Shown piece by piece: positions 16,674 to 25,235 of a stretch of 64,000 nucleotides of DNA. The translations under genes and the position numbers were made by a program. Location of the stretch: positions 923,501-987,500 of the forward strand of contig NZ_CP065139.1 of NCBI RefSeq assembly GCF_015693305.1. Reading direction: 5' to 3'. Source of the stretch: Sphingobium sp. Cam5-1. GTDB taxonomy: Bacteria; Pseudomonadota; Alphaproteobacteria; Sphingomonadales; Sphingomonadaceae. A model generated the notes under the pieces. It worked only from the letters and a program-made list of their open reading frames with translations. It had not been told where the DNA came from and made no database searches. Every line of letters begins with the position of its first letter. Within the stretch, counting starts at the first letter, position 1.

Positions 16674-17510
16674 ATGGCCAGTGAAGTGACCCGCAAGAGC
16701 TACAGCGTCGCGGGTGGATATGAGATTTCGATCGCGGAAATCGCAGGGGCGCAGGCAAACGCCCCCGCCGTCATCTTCATCCACGGCAGTGGTCCTGGCG
16801 CATCGGGCGCGTCCAACTTCCGCAACAATGCGCAAGATTTTGCCGACGCGGGCTACCGCGTCATCCTGCCTGACCTTATCGGCTATGGCGCTTCCTCCAA
16901 GCCCGAGACCGACTATCCGCTCGAGCTGTTTACCGAGACTTTGCTCGATGCGCTGAAGCAACATGGCGTCACCTCCGGCCATCTCATCGGCAATTCGCTG
17001 GGCGGCGGCATCGCCCTCCAGATCGCGCTCGATCATCCGCAATTCACCATCGGCAAGCTTGTCCTGATGGCGCCCGGCTGCGTCGCGGAACAGGCGAGCT
17101 ATTTCACCATGCCCGGCATCGCCAAGATGCGCTCGGGCTTTGGCAGCCCGGAATTCAACATTGAGGAACAGCGCCGTCTGATCGGCAACCTCATGCACCC
17201 CTCGTCGGCGCATCATGTGACCGACGCGCTGGTCGAGGAACGCTTTGCCGTCGCGCGCACCCAGCCCAAGGATGTGCTCGCCCGCGTCAAGACCCCCGAC
17301 CTTGGGCCGCGTCTTGGCGAGGTGAAGCAACCCATCTTCGTGCTCTGGGGCCTCAATGACGAATTCTGCCCCGAAAGCCACGCGCGGCTCTTCCTCGACG
17401 CCTGCCCTGACGTGCGCTGCCTTACCTTCTCGCAGACCGGCCATTGGGTGCAGGTCGAGCGGGCGCAGGAGTTCAACCGCTACTCACTGGACTTCCTGAA
17501 GAATGGCTGA
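16674..17510 (+). CDS. hsaD: 4,9-DSHA C-C bond hydrolase (HsaD/TesD)
   Basis: A 278-residue alpha/beta hydrolase of the meta-cleavage-product group. It splits 4,5-9,10-diseco-DSHA into HIP (the C/D-ring acid) and 2-hydroxyhexa-2,4-dienoate. The oxyanion segment IHGSGPGASG is present, the nucleophile is Ser108 in GNSLGG, the acid is Asp229 in GLNDEFCP and the base is His257 in TGHWVQVE. Its end overlaps the start of hsaB by 8 bp. It links the two halves of the locus, since HIP is the substrate of the divergent operon. Confidence 0.92.
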   Translation: MASEVTRKSYSVAGGYEISIAEIAGAQANAPAVIFIHGSGPGASGASNFRNNAQDFADAGYRVILPDLIGYGASSKPETDYPLELFTETLLDALKQHGVTSGHLIGNSLGGGIALQIALDHPQFTIGKLVLMAPGCVAEQASYFTMPGIAKMRSGFGSPEFNIEEQRRLIGNLMHPSSAHHVTDALVEERFAVARTQPKDVLARVKTPDLGPRLGEVKQPIFVLWGLNDEFCPESHARLFLDACPDVRCLTFSQTGHWVQVERAQEFNRYSLDFLKNG

Positions 17511-18018
17511 CGCCCTCCCTGCGCAATCCGTGCCTGTTCCAGAGCCTATCGACGTCACCACTGGCCTCAAGGGCGCGATGCGCCGCCTGCCCTCGGGCGT
17601 GGCGATCGTCACCGCGCTTGGGGAAGGCAAGGCGCCCGTCGGCATGGCGGCGACCTCGATCACCTCGCTTACCATGGACCCGCCCGCCGTCCTCGTCTGC
17701 GTCAACCAGACGGCCGGCATCCACGCCCATCTCTCGCCCGGCTGCCCGATCAGCATCAACCTCCTCTCGCGCCACCAGCGCGAAGTGTCGGCAGCGTTCG
17801 GCGGCGCTGTGGCCCGCGAGGCCCGCTTTGGCGTTGGTAGCTGGACCGCTGACGCCCATGGCCTCCCCATCCTCGATGAAGCGCAGGCCAACCTTAGCTG
17901 CACGGTCGAGAGCATGACCCCCTTTGGCACCCACAGCATCGTCATCGCCCGGGTCAAGGCGGTGCGCCTGTCCGACGCGGTCGATCCCCTCATCTTCCAG
18001 GACGGAGCCTATCTGTGA
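17503..18018 (+). CDS. hsaB: flavin reductase, HsaB/TesA1-like
   Basis: A 171-residue flavin:NAD(P)H reductase-domain protein. MRRLPSGVAIVTALGEG, MAATSITSLTMDPPAVLVCVNQ and ISINLLSRHQREV are the standard FMN-binding signatures. It supplies reduced flavin to HsaA. The order hsaA-hsaD-hsaB places the reductase after the hydrolase. It overlaps hsaD by 8 bp and hsaE by 4 bp (GTGA), so translation of the three is coupled. A generic flavin reductase for another monooxygenase is possible but unlikely here. Confidence 0.9.
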   Translation: MADALPAQSVPVPEPIDVTTGLKGAMRRLPSGVAIVTALGEGKAPVGMAATSITSLTMDPPAVLVCVNQTAGIHAHLSPGCPISINLLSRHQREVSAAFGGAVAREARFGVGSWTADAHGLPILDEAQANLSCTVESMTPFGTHSIVIARVKAVRLSDAVDPLIFQDGAYL

Positions 18019-18794
18019 GCGATCTGAACAACCGGCTTGCAGACGAGCTCTACCAGGCGCTGCGCGAGGGGCGCACCGTGCCGCCGCTGATGGCGCGGCA
18101 CCCTGAGCTTACCATCGATGATGCCTATGCGATCTCGCTGGGCGCGCTCGAACGGCGCAAGGCGGACGGCGAGCGCGTCATCGGCAAGAAGATCGGCGTC
18201 ACCTCAAAAGCCGTGCAGGACATGCTGGGCGTCCACCAGCCCGACTTCGGGTTCCTTACCGACCGCATGTTTATCGAGGGCGACATCGATGTGGCGGCAA
18301 ACGGCCTCATCGCGCCGCGCGCCGAGGCCGAGATCGGCTTCATCCTCAAAGACAGCCTCAAGGGGCCGGGGGTGACGGCGCAGGACGTGATCGCCGCCAC
18401 CGACAGAATCGTCCCCTGTTTCGAGATCGTCGACAGCCGCATCCAGGACTGGAAGATCGGCATCGTCGATACCGTCGCCGACAATGCGTCCTGCGGCGTC
18501 TATGTGCTGGGCGAGGCGCGTGTCGACCCCAGGGCGCACGATCTTCCCAATCTCCATGTCACCGTCACCAAGAACGGGCAGCCGCTCAGCGAAGGCTATG
18601 GCCATGCGGTGCAGGGATCGCCCGCGCAGGCGGTCGCCTGGCTCGCCAATACGCTCGGCGCCTATGGGGTAACGCTTGATGCTGGGGATGTGATATTGTC
18701 AGGCAGCCTGGTGCCGCTCGAACCGGCACAGGCAGGCGACGTGTTTAAGATGCAGCTCCACGGGGTTGGCAGCTGCACCGCGCGCTTTATCTGA
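18015..18794 (+). CDS. hsaE: 2-hydroxyhexa-2,4-dienoate hydratase (HsaE/TesE)
   Basis: A 259-residue member of the 2-keto-4-pentenoate hydratase family, starting with GTG inside the hsaB stop. GKKIGVTSKAVQDMLGV, the acidic metal-binding segment APRAEAEIGFILK and CFEIVDSRIQDW are diagnostic. It adds water to the dienoate released by HsaD to give 4-hydroxy-2-oxohexanoate for HsaF. A 52 bp gap separates it from hsaG. The family is shared with other meta-pathways, but the operon fixes the steroid assignment. Confidence 0.9.
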   Translation: MSDLNNRLADELYQALREGRTVPPLMARHPELTIDDAYAISLGALERRKADGERVIGKKIGVTSKAVQDMLGVHQPDFGFLTDRMFIEGDIDVAANGLIAPRAEAEIGFILKDSLKGPGVTAQDVIAATDRIVPCFEIVDSRIQDWKIGIVDTVADNASCGVYVLGEARVDPRAHDLPNLHVTVTKNGQPLSEGYGHAVQGSPAQAVAWLANTLGAYGVTLDAGDVILSGSLVPLEPAQAGDVFKMQLHGVGSCTARFI

Positions 18795-18846
18795 AAGATT
18801 TGAATGTGGCGCATCGCTTGGACGCGATCGCCGTGAGGAGTGAAGA

Positions 18847-19821
18847 ATGACGGGCAAGGTCAAGGCGGCGATCATCGGGTCGGGCAATATCGGCACCGAC
18901 CTCATGATCAAGATGATCAAATATCCCCAGAATATGGAACTGGTCGCGGTCGTGGGCATCGACGAGAAGTCCGAAGGCCTCGCCATGGCGCGCGAGCGCG
19001 GCGTCGCCACCACCCATGAGGGTTTAGAAGGTCTCATGAAGATGGACGTCTATCCCGAAATCGGCATCGTGTTCGACGCGACCAGCGCTTACGCCCACAA
19101 GGTGCATGACGAGGCGCTGCGCAAGGACGGCAAGCAGGTGGTCGACCTCACCCCCGCCGCGATCGGCCCCTACACCATCCCGACGGTCAATGGCGAAGCC
19201 AATCTCGACGCTGGCAATGTCAACATGGTGACCTGTGGCGGCCAGGCGACGATCCCGATGGTCGCCGCCGTTTCGCAAGTGGCGACCGTCCATTATGCCG
19301 AGATCGTGGCCTCGGTCTCCTCGCGTTCGGCAGGTCCCGGCACCCGCGCAAACATCGACGAGTTCACCCGTACCACCGCAGGCGCCATCGAAAAGGTCGG
19401 CGGCGCGGCGCAGGGCAAGGCGATCATCATCTTGAACCCCGCCGAACCGCCGATGATCATGCGCGACACCGTGTTCACCCTGTCGGAAGGCGCCGACGAG
19501 GACACCATCCGCGCCTCGGTCGAAGCCATGGTGAAGAAGGTCCAGGCCTATGTGCCGGGCTATCGCCTCAAGCAAGAGGTGCAGTTCGAGCGCTTCGGCG
19601 ACAATAACAAGCTCACGATTCCTGGCCGCGGCGAGTTCACCGGCATCAAGACCATGATCCTGCTCGAGGTCGAAGGGGCGGGCGATTATCTCCCCAGCTA
19701 TTCGGGCAATCTCGACATCATGACCGCCGCCGCCAAGGCGACCGGCGAGCTGCTCGCGCAGCGCATCGCACAAGGAAAGACGGTGGCGGCCACCGGCTCG
19801 CTTGCCGAGACGGAGAATTAA
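18847..19821 (+). CDS. hsaG: acylating aldehyde dehydrogenase (HsaG/TesF)
   Basis: A 324-residue CoA-acylating aldehyde dehydrogenase of the meta-pathway type. NAD site [15 protein letters not shown] at the N-terminus; nucleophile Cys130 in [12 protein letters not shown]. It oxidises propanal, channelled from the HsaF aldolase, to propionyl-CoA. It is followed by hsaF after 3 bp, as expected for the channelling complex. GTGAGGAG precedes the start. Confidence 0.93.
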   Translation: MTGKVKAAIIGSGNIGTDLMIKMIKYPQNMELVAVVGIDEKSEGLAMARERGVATTHEGLEGLMKMDVYPEIGIVFDATSAYAHKVHDEALRKDGKQVVDLTPAAIGPYTIPTVNGEANLDAGNVNMVTCGGQATIPMVAAVSQVATVHYAEIVASVSSRSAGPGTRANIDEFTRTTAGAIEKVGGAAQGKAIIILNPAEPPMIMRDTVFTLSEGADEDTIRASVEAMVKKVQAYVPGYRLKQEVQFERFGDNNKLTIPGRGEFTGIKTMILLEVEGAGDYLPSYSGNLDIMTAAAKATGELLAQRIAQGKTVAATGSLAETEN

Positions 19822-19824
19822 GAC

Positions 19825-20868
19825 ATGACCAGCACATTCAACGTCGAAGCGGGCGACAAGCTCTACATCCAGGACGTGACCCTGCGCGATGGCATGCACG
19901 CCATCCGCCACATGTATGGCATCGATCATGTGAAATCGATCGCCAAGGCATTGGACGATGCCGGCGTCGATGCGATCGAGGTCGCCCATGGCGATGGCCT
20001 CAACGGCGCGAGCTTCAACTATGGATTTGGCGCGCATACCGATTGGGAATGGCTCGAAGCCGTCGCTTCGGTGCTGACCAAATCGGTGCTCACCACCCTC
20101 ATCCTGCCGGGCGTCGGCACGGTCGAGGAACTGCGGCGCGCCTATGACATCGGCGTGCGGTCGGTGCGGGTTGCCACCCATTGCACCGAGGCGGACGTCT
20201 CCAAGCAGCATATCGGCATCGCCCGCGACCTTGGCATGGACGTCTCAGGCTTCCTGATGATGAGCCATATGATCGATGCGGAGAAGCTGGCTGAACAGGC
20301 CCTGCTGATGGAAAGCTATGGCGCGCAGTGCGTCTATGTGACCGACAGCGGCGGCGCGCTCGACATGGATGGGGTCAAGGCCCGGCTCGAAGCCTATGAC
20401 CGGGTCCTGAAACCCGAAACCCAGCGCGGCATCCACGCCCACCACAACCTCTCGCTCGGCGTCGCCAACTCGATCGTCGCAGCCCAGTGCGGCGCGGTGC
20501 GCATCGACGCATCGCTGACCGGCATGGGTGCGGGTGCGGGCAATGCGCCTCTCGAAGTGTTCATCGCCGCTGCCGACCGCAAGGGCTGGAACCATGGCTG
20601 CGATGTCAACGCGCTGATGGACGCGGCTGAGGACCTCGTCCGTCCGCTGCAGGACCGCCCGGTCCGGGTCGACCGCGAAACCCTGGCGCTTGGCTATGCC
20701 GGGGTCTATTCCTCGTTCCTGCGCCATGCCGAAAAGGCCGCCGAAACCTACGGCCTCGACACCCGCACCATCCTCGTCGAGCTCGGCCGTCGCAAGATGG
20801 TTGGCGGGCAGGAAGACATGATCGTCGATGTCGCATTGGATATGGTCAAGGCGCGCCAAACGGCCTGA
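19825..20868 (+). CDS. hsaF: 4-hydroxy-2-oxoacid aldolase (HsaF/TesG)
   Basis: A 347-residue divalent-metal aldolase of the HMG-CoA-lyase superfamily. Asp22 in TLRDGMHA and the HAHHNLSLG motif are the metal ligands, and [12 protein letters not shown] is conserved. It cleaves 4-hydroxy-2-oxohexanoate into pyruvate and propanal, passed to HsaG. It is the last enzyme needed for the A/B-ring fragment; the next gene downstream is not a known pathway member. Confidence 0.93.
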   Translation: MTSTFNVEAGDKLYIQDVTLRDGMHAIRHMYGIDHVKSIAKALDDAGVDAIEVAHGDGLNGASFNYGFGAHTDWEWLEAVASVLTKSVLTTLILPGVGTVEELRRAYDIGVRSVRVATHCTEADVSKQHIGIARDLGMDVSGFLMMSHMIDAEKLAEQALLMESYGAQCVYVTDSGGALDMDGVKARLEAYDRVLKPETQRGIHAHHNLSLGVANSIVAAQCGAVRIDASLTGMGAGAGNAPLEVFIAAADRKGWNHGCDVNALMDAAEDLVRPLQDRPVRVDRETLALGYAGVYSSFLRHAEKAAETYGLDTRTILVELGRRKMVGGQEDMIVDVALDMVKARQTA

Positions 20869-20933
20869 TCAGCCGCCGGGCGCGGCTTGTCCGCGCCCGG
20901 CACGGCTCACACGCCATGCAAGGAGGAGAGGAT

Positions 20934-21743
20934 ATGGCCGAAAGACGCCTGTCGCTCGACCATATCACCGTCACCGACACCACCCCCTGGCAGCTCGCGC
21001 AAATCGCCGCAGAGGTCGGCTGCCAGGGCATCTGCCCGTTCCTCCATTCCATGGAGGTGCTGCCCGCCATGCCCGCCTATGACCTGGTGCGCGACCCCCA
21101 GGCGCTGCGCCAGACCCGCGACGCGCTCGCCGCCACCGGGATCACGGTCGACCTCATCTACCCCTTCACCATGGCAGGGCGCACCAATCCCGCTGACTTC
21201 ATCCCCGCGCTCGAGGCAGGCGCCGCGCTCGGCGCGCCGCTTGCCAATGTGCTCTGCTACGATCGCGATCCCATCCGCCGTACCGAAAGGCTCATTGAAC
21301 TCGCCGAACTTGCCGCCCCGTTCAACATCGCCCTCGCTATCGAATTTTATCCCCCCTCCCAGGTCCAAAGCCTAAGCGCCGCCCTCGAGGAAATAGCCCG
21401 CTCCGGCCGATCCGACATCAAGGTCACAGCAGACCTCCTCCACATCATGCGCGGACCCGAACCCGACACCAGCTTCCCCCTCCTTGCCCACCCCGCCGTC
21501 GCCATCGCCCAGATAGCCGACGGCCCCCCAACCATCGATCCCAGCGAACTCGAACGCGAAGCCGGCATCCAGCGCCAACTCCCCGGACAAGGCACGTTCA
21601 ATATCCCAGCGTTCCTCCACGCCCTCAATCCCAGCACACCAATCAGCGTCGAAATACCCCAGCAAGACGCCATCGACCAAGGCATCAACGCCAACCAGCG
21701 GGCAAAGTGGGCGGTGGATTGCGTGAAGGAAGTGGTGAATTGA
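20934..21743 (+). CDS. TIM-barrel sugar-phosphate isomerase/epimerase-like protein
   Basis: A 269-residue xylose-isomerase-like TIM-barrel protein (AP endonuclease 2 superfamily). The pattern is seen in IAAEVGCQGICPFLHSME, ALEAGAALGAPLANVLC and ALAIEFYPPS with an acidic metal-binding residue. The start at 20934 has a strong AGGAGGAGAGG. In this superfamily isomerases, epimerases and dehydratases act on keto-hydroxy compounds. Its place 65 bp after hsaF suggests a side role in the A/B-ring operon, but no specific reaction can be named. From about 21340 the coding strand becomes very C-rich and poor in purines, unlike the first half. Confidence 0.75.
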   Translation: MAERRLSLDHITVTDTTPWQLAQIAAEVGCQGICPFLHSMEVLPAMPAYDLVRDPQALRQTRDALAATGITVDLIYPFTMAGRTNPADFIPALEAGAALGAPLANVLCYDRDPIRRTERLIELAELAAPFNIALAIEFYPPSQVQSLSAALEEIARSGRSDIKVTADLLHIMRGPEPDTSFPLLAHPAVAIAQIADGPPTIDPSELEREAGIQRQLPGQGTFNIPAFLHALNPSTPISVEIPQQDAIDQGINANQRAKWAVDCVKEVVN

Positions 21744-21789
21744 ACAAACTCAAAAACACAAAATAGGAAAAATAGGAAAATAGGAGAGT

Positions 21790-22746
21790 ATGATGCGTGA
21801 CCTGATCGACCCGTCCTTGTTGCCCGGGCTCGATTTCATGCCTTCGTTCGAGATCACGGCAGAAAGCGTGCCTGCGATACGCGAGGGCATGGAGCAGATG
21901 ACGGCGATGGCGCCCGAGCCGCAGGATAGTGGTGTTGAATGGCGGGAGGAGCGGATCACGGCGCCCGATGGGCATGAGCTGCTGGTCAGGGTTTATCGTC
22001 CGGCCGATGCGCAAGGGGCGCTTCCCGCGATCCTGCATATTCATGGCGGCGGCTATGTGATGGGGTCGGTGCGCACCAATCACCTTTCCAACATAGAGCT
22101 TGCGCTTTCCGCTTCGGCCCTCATCGTTTCGGTTGATTACCGCCTTGCGCCGGAGACGGTAGCGCCGGGTTCGGTTGAGGATTGTTACGCGGCGCTGCAA
22201 TGGCTGCATGACGGCGCGGCGCAGCTGGGCGTCGATCCCAAGAGGATCGCCATTCGCGGCGAAAGCGCGGGCGGCGGGTTGGCCGCGGCGCTGGCGTTGC
22301 TGGCACGTGACCGGGGTGGCCCGGCGATCGCGCACCAGAACCTGATCTATCCGATGCTGGACGACCGCACCTGCATCACCCGCCAGCCCGAACATCTGGG
22401 CGCATTTGTCTGGACGCCGCAGGCCAACGCCTTTGGCTGGCGATCCCTGCTGGGTAAGGAGCCAGGATCGGCGGACATATCGCCCTACGCGGCCCCCGCG
22501 CGGGCGGAGAGCCTGGCTGGCCTGCCGCCCGCCTTCATCTGCGTGGGCGCGCTCGATCTCTTTCTGGTCGAGGACATGGATTATGCCCGGCGGCTGATCG
22601 AAGCAGGCGTTGCGGCAGAACTGCACGTCTATCCGGGGGCCTATCATGGTTTTGACGTGACGCCCGACGCCGCGCCAGTCCGCCAGATGAAGCGCGACGC
22701 GGTCGCGGCCCTTCGCAAGGCGCTGCATCCCGCCGAAACACGGTAG
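21790..22746 (+). CDS. alpha/beta hydrolase, hormone-sensitive-lipase family esterase
   Basis: A 318-residue esterase of the HSL family. The oxyanion motif HIHGGGYVMGS and nucleophile motif IRGESAGGGLAAAL are present, and the ending has GALDLFLVEDMDY and the His in YPGAYHGFD. An A-rich leader with three copies of ATAGGAAA/ATAGGAG precedes it; the second ATG at 21793 has better spacing to GGAG than the first. It could hydrolyse steroid esters or the lactone/ester made by the Baeyer-Villiger enzyme at 36477. It is 46 bp behind the hsa operon and may be read through from it. Confidence 0.85.
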   Translation: MMRDLIDPSLLPGLDFMPSFEITAESVPAIREGMEQMTAMAPEPQDSGVEWREERITAPDGHELLVRVYRPADAQGALPAILHIHGGGYVMGSVRTNHLSNIELALSASALIVSVDYRLAPETVAPGSVEDCYAALQWLHDGAAQLGVDPKRIAIRGESAGGGLAAALALLARDRGGPAIAHQNLIYPMLDDRTCITRQPEHLGAFVWTPQANAFGWRSLLGKEPGSADISPYAAPARAESLAGLPPAFICVGALDLFLVEDMDYARRLIEAGVAAELHVYPGAYHGFDVTPDAAPVRQMKRDAVAALRKALHPAETR

Positions 22747-22855
22747 GATGAGCGGCAGATAGCCTAAGCAAATTGCGGCGGCATCAGCTTTGACACTGGT
22801 GCTGCCCGCAAGTGCGCGCTATTAAACCGGCTACATTTTTGAAGGCGGGGCAAGA

Positions 22856-23338
22856 ATGCAGATCAGAAGCGGGCGGAAAACGACGCCGCCATCGCTGGAT
22901 ACTCTCGATACGAATATCATAGAGATACTCCGGACCAACGGCCGCGCAACCAATCAGGAAATTGCAGAACGGCTGTCCGTTACCGCCGCCACCGTTTCAG
23001 CCCGGCTGCAAAAGATGGACGACGGGAAAGCGATGCGCGTCGTTGCCGTCACCGATTTTGCGGCCCATGGCTATAATGTGATCATCGCCCTGGGCGTGAA
23101 GGTCCAGGGCCGCAATGTTCAGGAGGTCGGTCGTGATCTGGCCGATCTTCCCGAAGTGCTGAGCGTCAATGTCATGAGCGGCGACCATGATGTGGAATTG
23201 CTCGTCGCGCTAAGGGATTTTGGCGAGGTGCAGGAGATGTTGTTCGAGCATATCGCCAGCGTGGACGGGGTCGTTCACATCACATCAGGGGTAGCGGTGG
23301 ATATCGTGAAATATGAATTCAACGTGGTGCCGCTGTGA
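22856..23338 (+). CDS. Lrp/AsnC-family transcriptional regulator (first of a pair)
   Basis: A 160-residue Lrp/AsnC regulator. The N-terminal winged helix reads LDTNIIEILRTNGRATNQEIAERLSVTAATVSARLQ, and the C-terminal RAM ligand domain contains LGVKVQGRNVQEVGRDLADLPEV and SGDHDVELLVAL. Its stop overlaps the GTG start of the next regulator by 4 bp. Such proteins form dimers and octamers and respond to amino acids or other small molecules. Targets are unknown; nearest candidates are the esterase upstream and the SnoaL-like gene downstream. The 109 bp before it has a TTGACA at 22790 but no convincing -10. Confidence 0.9.
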   Translation: MQIRSGRKTTPPSLDTLDTNIIEILRTNGRATNQEIAERLSVTAATVSARLQKMDDGKAMRVVAVTDFAAHGYNVIIALGVKVQGRNVQEVGRDLADLPEVLSVNVMSGDHDVELLVALRDFGEVQEMLFEHIASVDGVVHITSGVAVDIVKYEFNVVPL

Positions 23339-23826
23339 CCGGGAAGGCCGATTGGGCACGCCTGGACAAGCTGGACCAGGGGATCGTCGAAAAGCTCGCC
23401 CGTGACGCGCGCATTTCCAACCGCGCCATCGCCGCCGAACTGGGCGTGACGGAGGGCACCATTCGCACACGCGTCAAGCGGTTGCAGAATGAAGGGCTGA
23501 TCCAGTTCACCGTCGTCACCGATTTCCGCATGGCGGGATCGCCCAACCTTTGCATGATGGGGATCGATGCCGATCCATCCCATGTGTCGGAATTGGCGCG
23601 CCGCCTATCCGACATTCCGGAAATCACCTGCGTTATCGTTCTGCTGGGCCGTTACAGCCTGTTGGCGATGGGGCTGTTCACCAATATCGAGCAATTGAAC
23701 GATCTGGTGACGGAACGCATTCGGCCGATGCCGGGCGTCCAGCGGGTGGAAACGTCGGTATCGGTCCATAATCTGAAATATGAGGCTGGCATCGCAAAGA
23801 TTACGCGGGAAGCCGTCGAAGACTAA
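23335..23826 (+). CDS. Lrp/AsnC-family transcriptional regulator (second of a pair)
   Basis: A 163-residue Lrp/AsnC regulator with GTG start in the stop of the first. Winged helix: LDQGIVEKLARDARISNRAIAAELGVTEGTIRTRVKRLQ; RAM domain with GIDADPSHVSELARRLSDIPE and LLGRYSLLAMGLF. The two proteins differ clearly in sequence, so this is an old pair and not a recent copy. Translational coupling suggests equal amounts and perhaps a mixed oligomer. Confidence 0.9.
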   Translation: MTGKADWARLDKLDQGIVEKLARDARISNRAIAAELGVTEGTIRTRVKRLQNEGLIQFTVVTDFRMAGSPNLCMMGIDADPSHVSELARRLSDIPEITCVIVLLGRYSLLAMGLFTNIEQLNDLVTERIRPMPGVQRVETSVSVHNLKYEAGIAKITREAVED

Positions 23827-23901
23827 AAAGCAGGCGGGGACGGTCGATCTGTCCAGCCACGGAAAAAAGAGGGGGGAGGTTCAACCCCTGAGGAGAGTAT
23901 C

Positions 23902-24408
23902 ATGTCGATCAATCTGGAAGAGCTTGCCGCCCGCGTGACGGCATTGGAGGATGTCAACGCCATCCGTCAGTTGAAGGCGCGCTACCTGCGTGCTTGCGAC
24001 CTGAAGCTGGTGGACGAATTGCGTGAGACGTTTCTGCCGCAGGGCATAAGGCTGGATTATCAGAATTTCCCGCTATTCACGGATCGCGACGAGTTCATCG
24101 CCATTTTCCAGAAAATGGCGATGGCAGGCGGCGTTTATGACATTCACCATGCGACCAATGCGGATATTGAATTGGTGAGCGCGGATGAAGCGCGGGGGCT
24201 GTGGTCGCTCAATTTCCGGACGATCATCCTTGCCACCCGATCCGTGACCCGGCTCGCGGTGGAATATCAGGATGTTTACCGCAAGCAGGACGGGCGCTGG
24301 TGGATCGCGGAGTCGGTGAGCCGCGTTACTTCCGTGCTGACGGAGGAGATTGGCGAAGATGGCACGCCGCGTTACCTGGCCTGGGGTGAGATGCCCGCTG
24401 CGGCTTGA
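23902..24408 (+). CDS. SnoaL/NTF2-like protein
   Basis: A 168-residue protein of the SnoaL-like/NTF2 superfamily: ALEDVNAIRQLKARYLRACD, the core HHATNADIELVSADEARGLW and the final strand VYRKQDGRWWIAESVSRV. AGGAG lies 8 bases before the ATG. Proteins of this layout are frequent in sphingomonad aromatic and steroid gene regions and are mostly uncharacterised. It is transcribed after the Lrp pair. No catalytic residues could be assigned. Confidence 0.8.
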   Translation: MSINLEELAARVTALEDVNAIRQLKARYLRACDLKLVDELRETFLPQGIRLDYQNFPLFTDRDEFIAIFQKMAMAGGVYDIHHATNADIELVSADEARGLWSLNFRTIILATRSVTRLAVEYQDVYRKQDGRWWIAESVSRVTSVLTEEIGEDGTPRYLAWGEMPAAA

Positions 24409-24511
24409 GTTCGAGAGGGCAGGGGCGCGATTGTTGCTCCTGCCCTCCATTTGAGGACTAGCTGGCACTTCCGAACTGGAGAATTGCAGCTTCCGGCAAA
24501 TTGGGGATTGT

Positions 24512-25024
24512 ATGGCCGCCTCTGCCAAAATGCAGCTCATGCAGATGGCGCGCTATCATGGTTGGGCGACTGAACGCCTTTTGAAGGCCGTGGCGTCGAT
24601 ACCCGACGAACCTTACCATAATTCATGCGGCCTCTTTTTCGGATCGATCCACGGAACGCTCAATCACCTGCTGCTGACAGACAGCGAGATTTGGTATCCG
24701 AGATTTACGCAGGCGCCGACAACGGCCCTTTCCCTTGATGCAGAGTTGGAGAGCAATCGCGCGCTACTCGCGTCCCGCTTGATCGCGGCAACGGCCCGCT
24801 GGCGCGGCTATGTCGATAATCTGGACGAGGCCGCATTGGCTGACGATCTTCGCTATATAATGACGACGGGGCAGGCTCGCGCGCTTCCCATGCCAAGCGC
24901 GCTGCTCCATGTCTTCAATCACGCCACGCATCACAGAGGCCAAATTACCGCCGCGATGTCCATGCTGGGCTTCCAGTATGAACCGCTTGATCTGCCCTTC
25001 CTGATATTTTCCGAACAGGTGTAG
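24512..25024 (+). CDS. DinB-family putative metal-dependent enzyme
   Basis: A 170-residue four-helix-bundle protein of the DinB/YfiT superfamily. The expected histidine triad is visible: one in GTLNHLLLTDSEIW and two in LLHVFNHATHHRGQITAAM. The family includes thiol-dependent transferases and DNA-damage-induced proteins without known activity. It starts 103 bp after the SnoaL-like gene. A 9 bp inverted repeat begins right at its stop. Function is not known. Confidence 0.85.
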   Translation: MAASAKMQLMQMARYHGWATERLLKAVASIPDEPYHNSCGLFFGSIHGTLNHLLLTDSEIWYPRFTQAPTTALSLDAELESNRALLASRLIAATARWRGYVDNLDEAALADDLRYIMTTGQARALPMPSALLHVFNHATHHRGQITAAMSMLGFQYEPLDLPFLIFSEQV

Positions 25025-25064
25025 ATAGCGCCGTTATAGTAAGGCTTTAGCGGGAGGCGCTATC
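25024..25064. repeat. inverted repeat at the end of the DinB gene
   Basis: GATAGCGCC (25024-25032) is repeated inverted as GGCGCTATC (25056-25064) with a 23-base loop. It starts at the stop codon of the DinB gene. It may act in 3'-end formation; no T-run follows. It opens a 493 bp stretch (25025-25517) without genes that is filled with palindromic repeats. Confidence 0.5.
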
Positions 25065-25106
25065 TCTGCGGCTCCGCGTCTCCGCGTGAACCAGGAAATA
25101 GAGATA

Positions 25107-25173
25107 TTTCGCGCAGAGGCGCAGAGGCCGCAGAGAGAAATTCGCTCGGCGTCCTTTGCGCCTCTGCGCGAAA
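25107..25173. repeat. long perfect inverted repeat (17 bp arms)
   Basis: TTTCGCGCAGAGGCGCA (25107-25123) and its exact reverse complement (25157-25173) flank 33 bases. Shorter related units (CTCTGCGGC, CAGAGGC) occur just before and inside. This is a palindromic intergenic element between the DinB and SDR genes. Confidence 0.75.
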
Positions 25174-25235
25174 CTGAGAAAGATGCAATAAAGCCATTGG
25201 CTATCGCCGCTTTGGACCGACGAGCTTGGCGTCCC

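Noticed and set aside
22790-22826. Perfect TTGACA before the Lrp genes as a promoter
   Set aside because: The nearest TATTAA is 24 bases away and no -10 lies at 16-18 bases; too weak to list as a feature.
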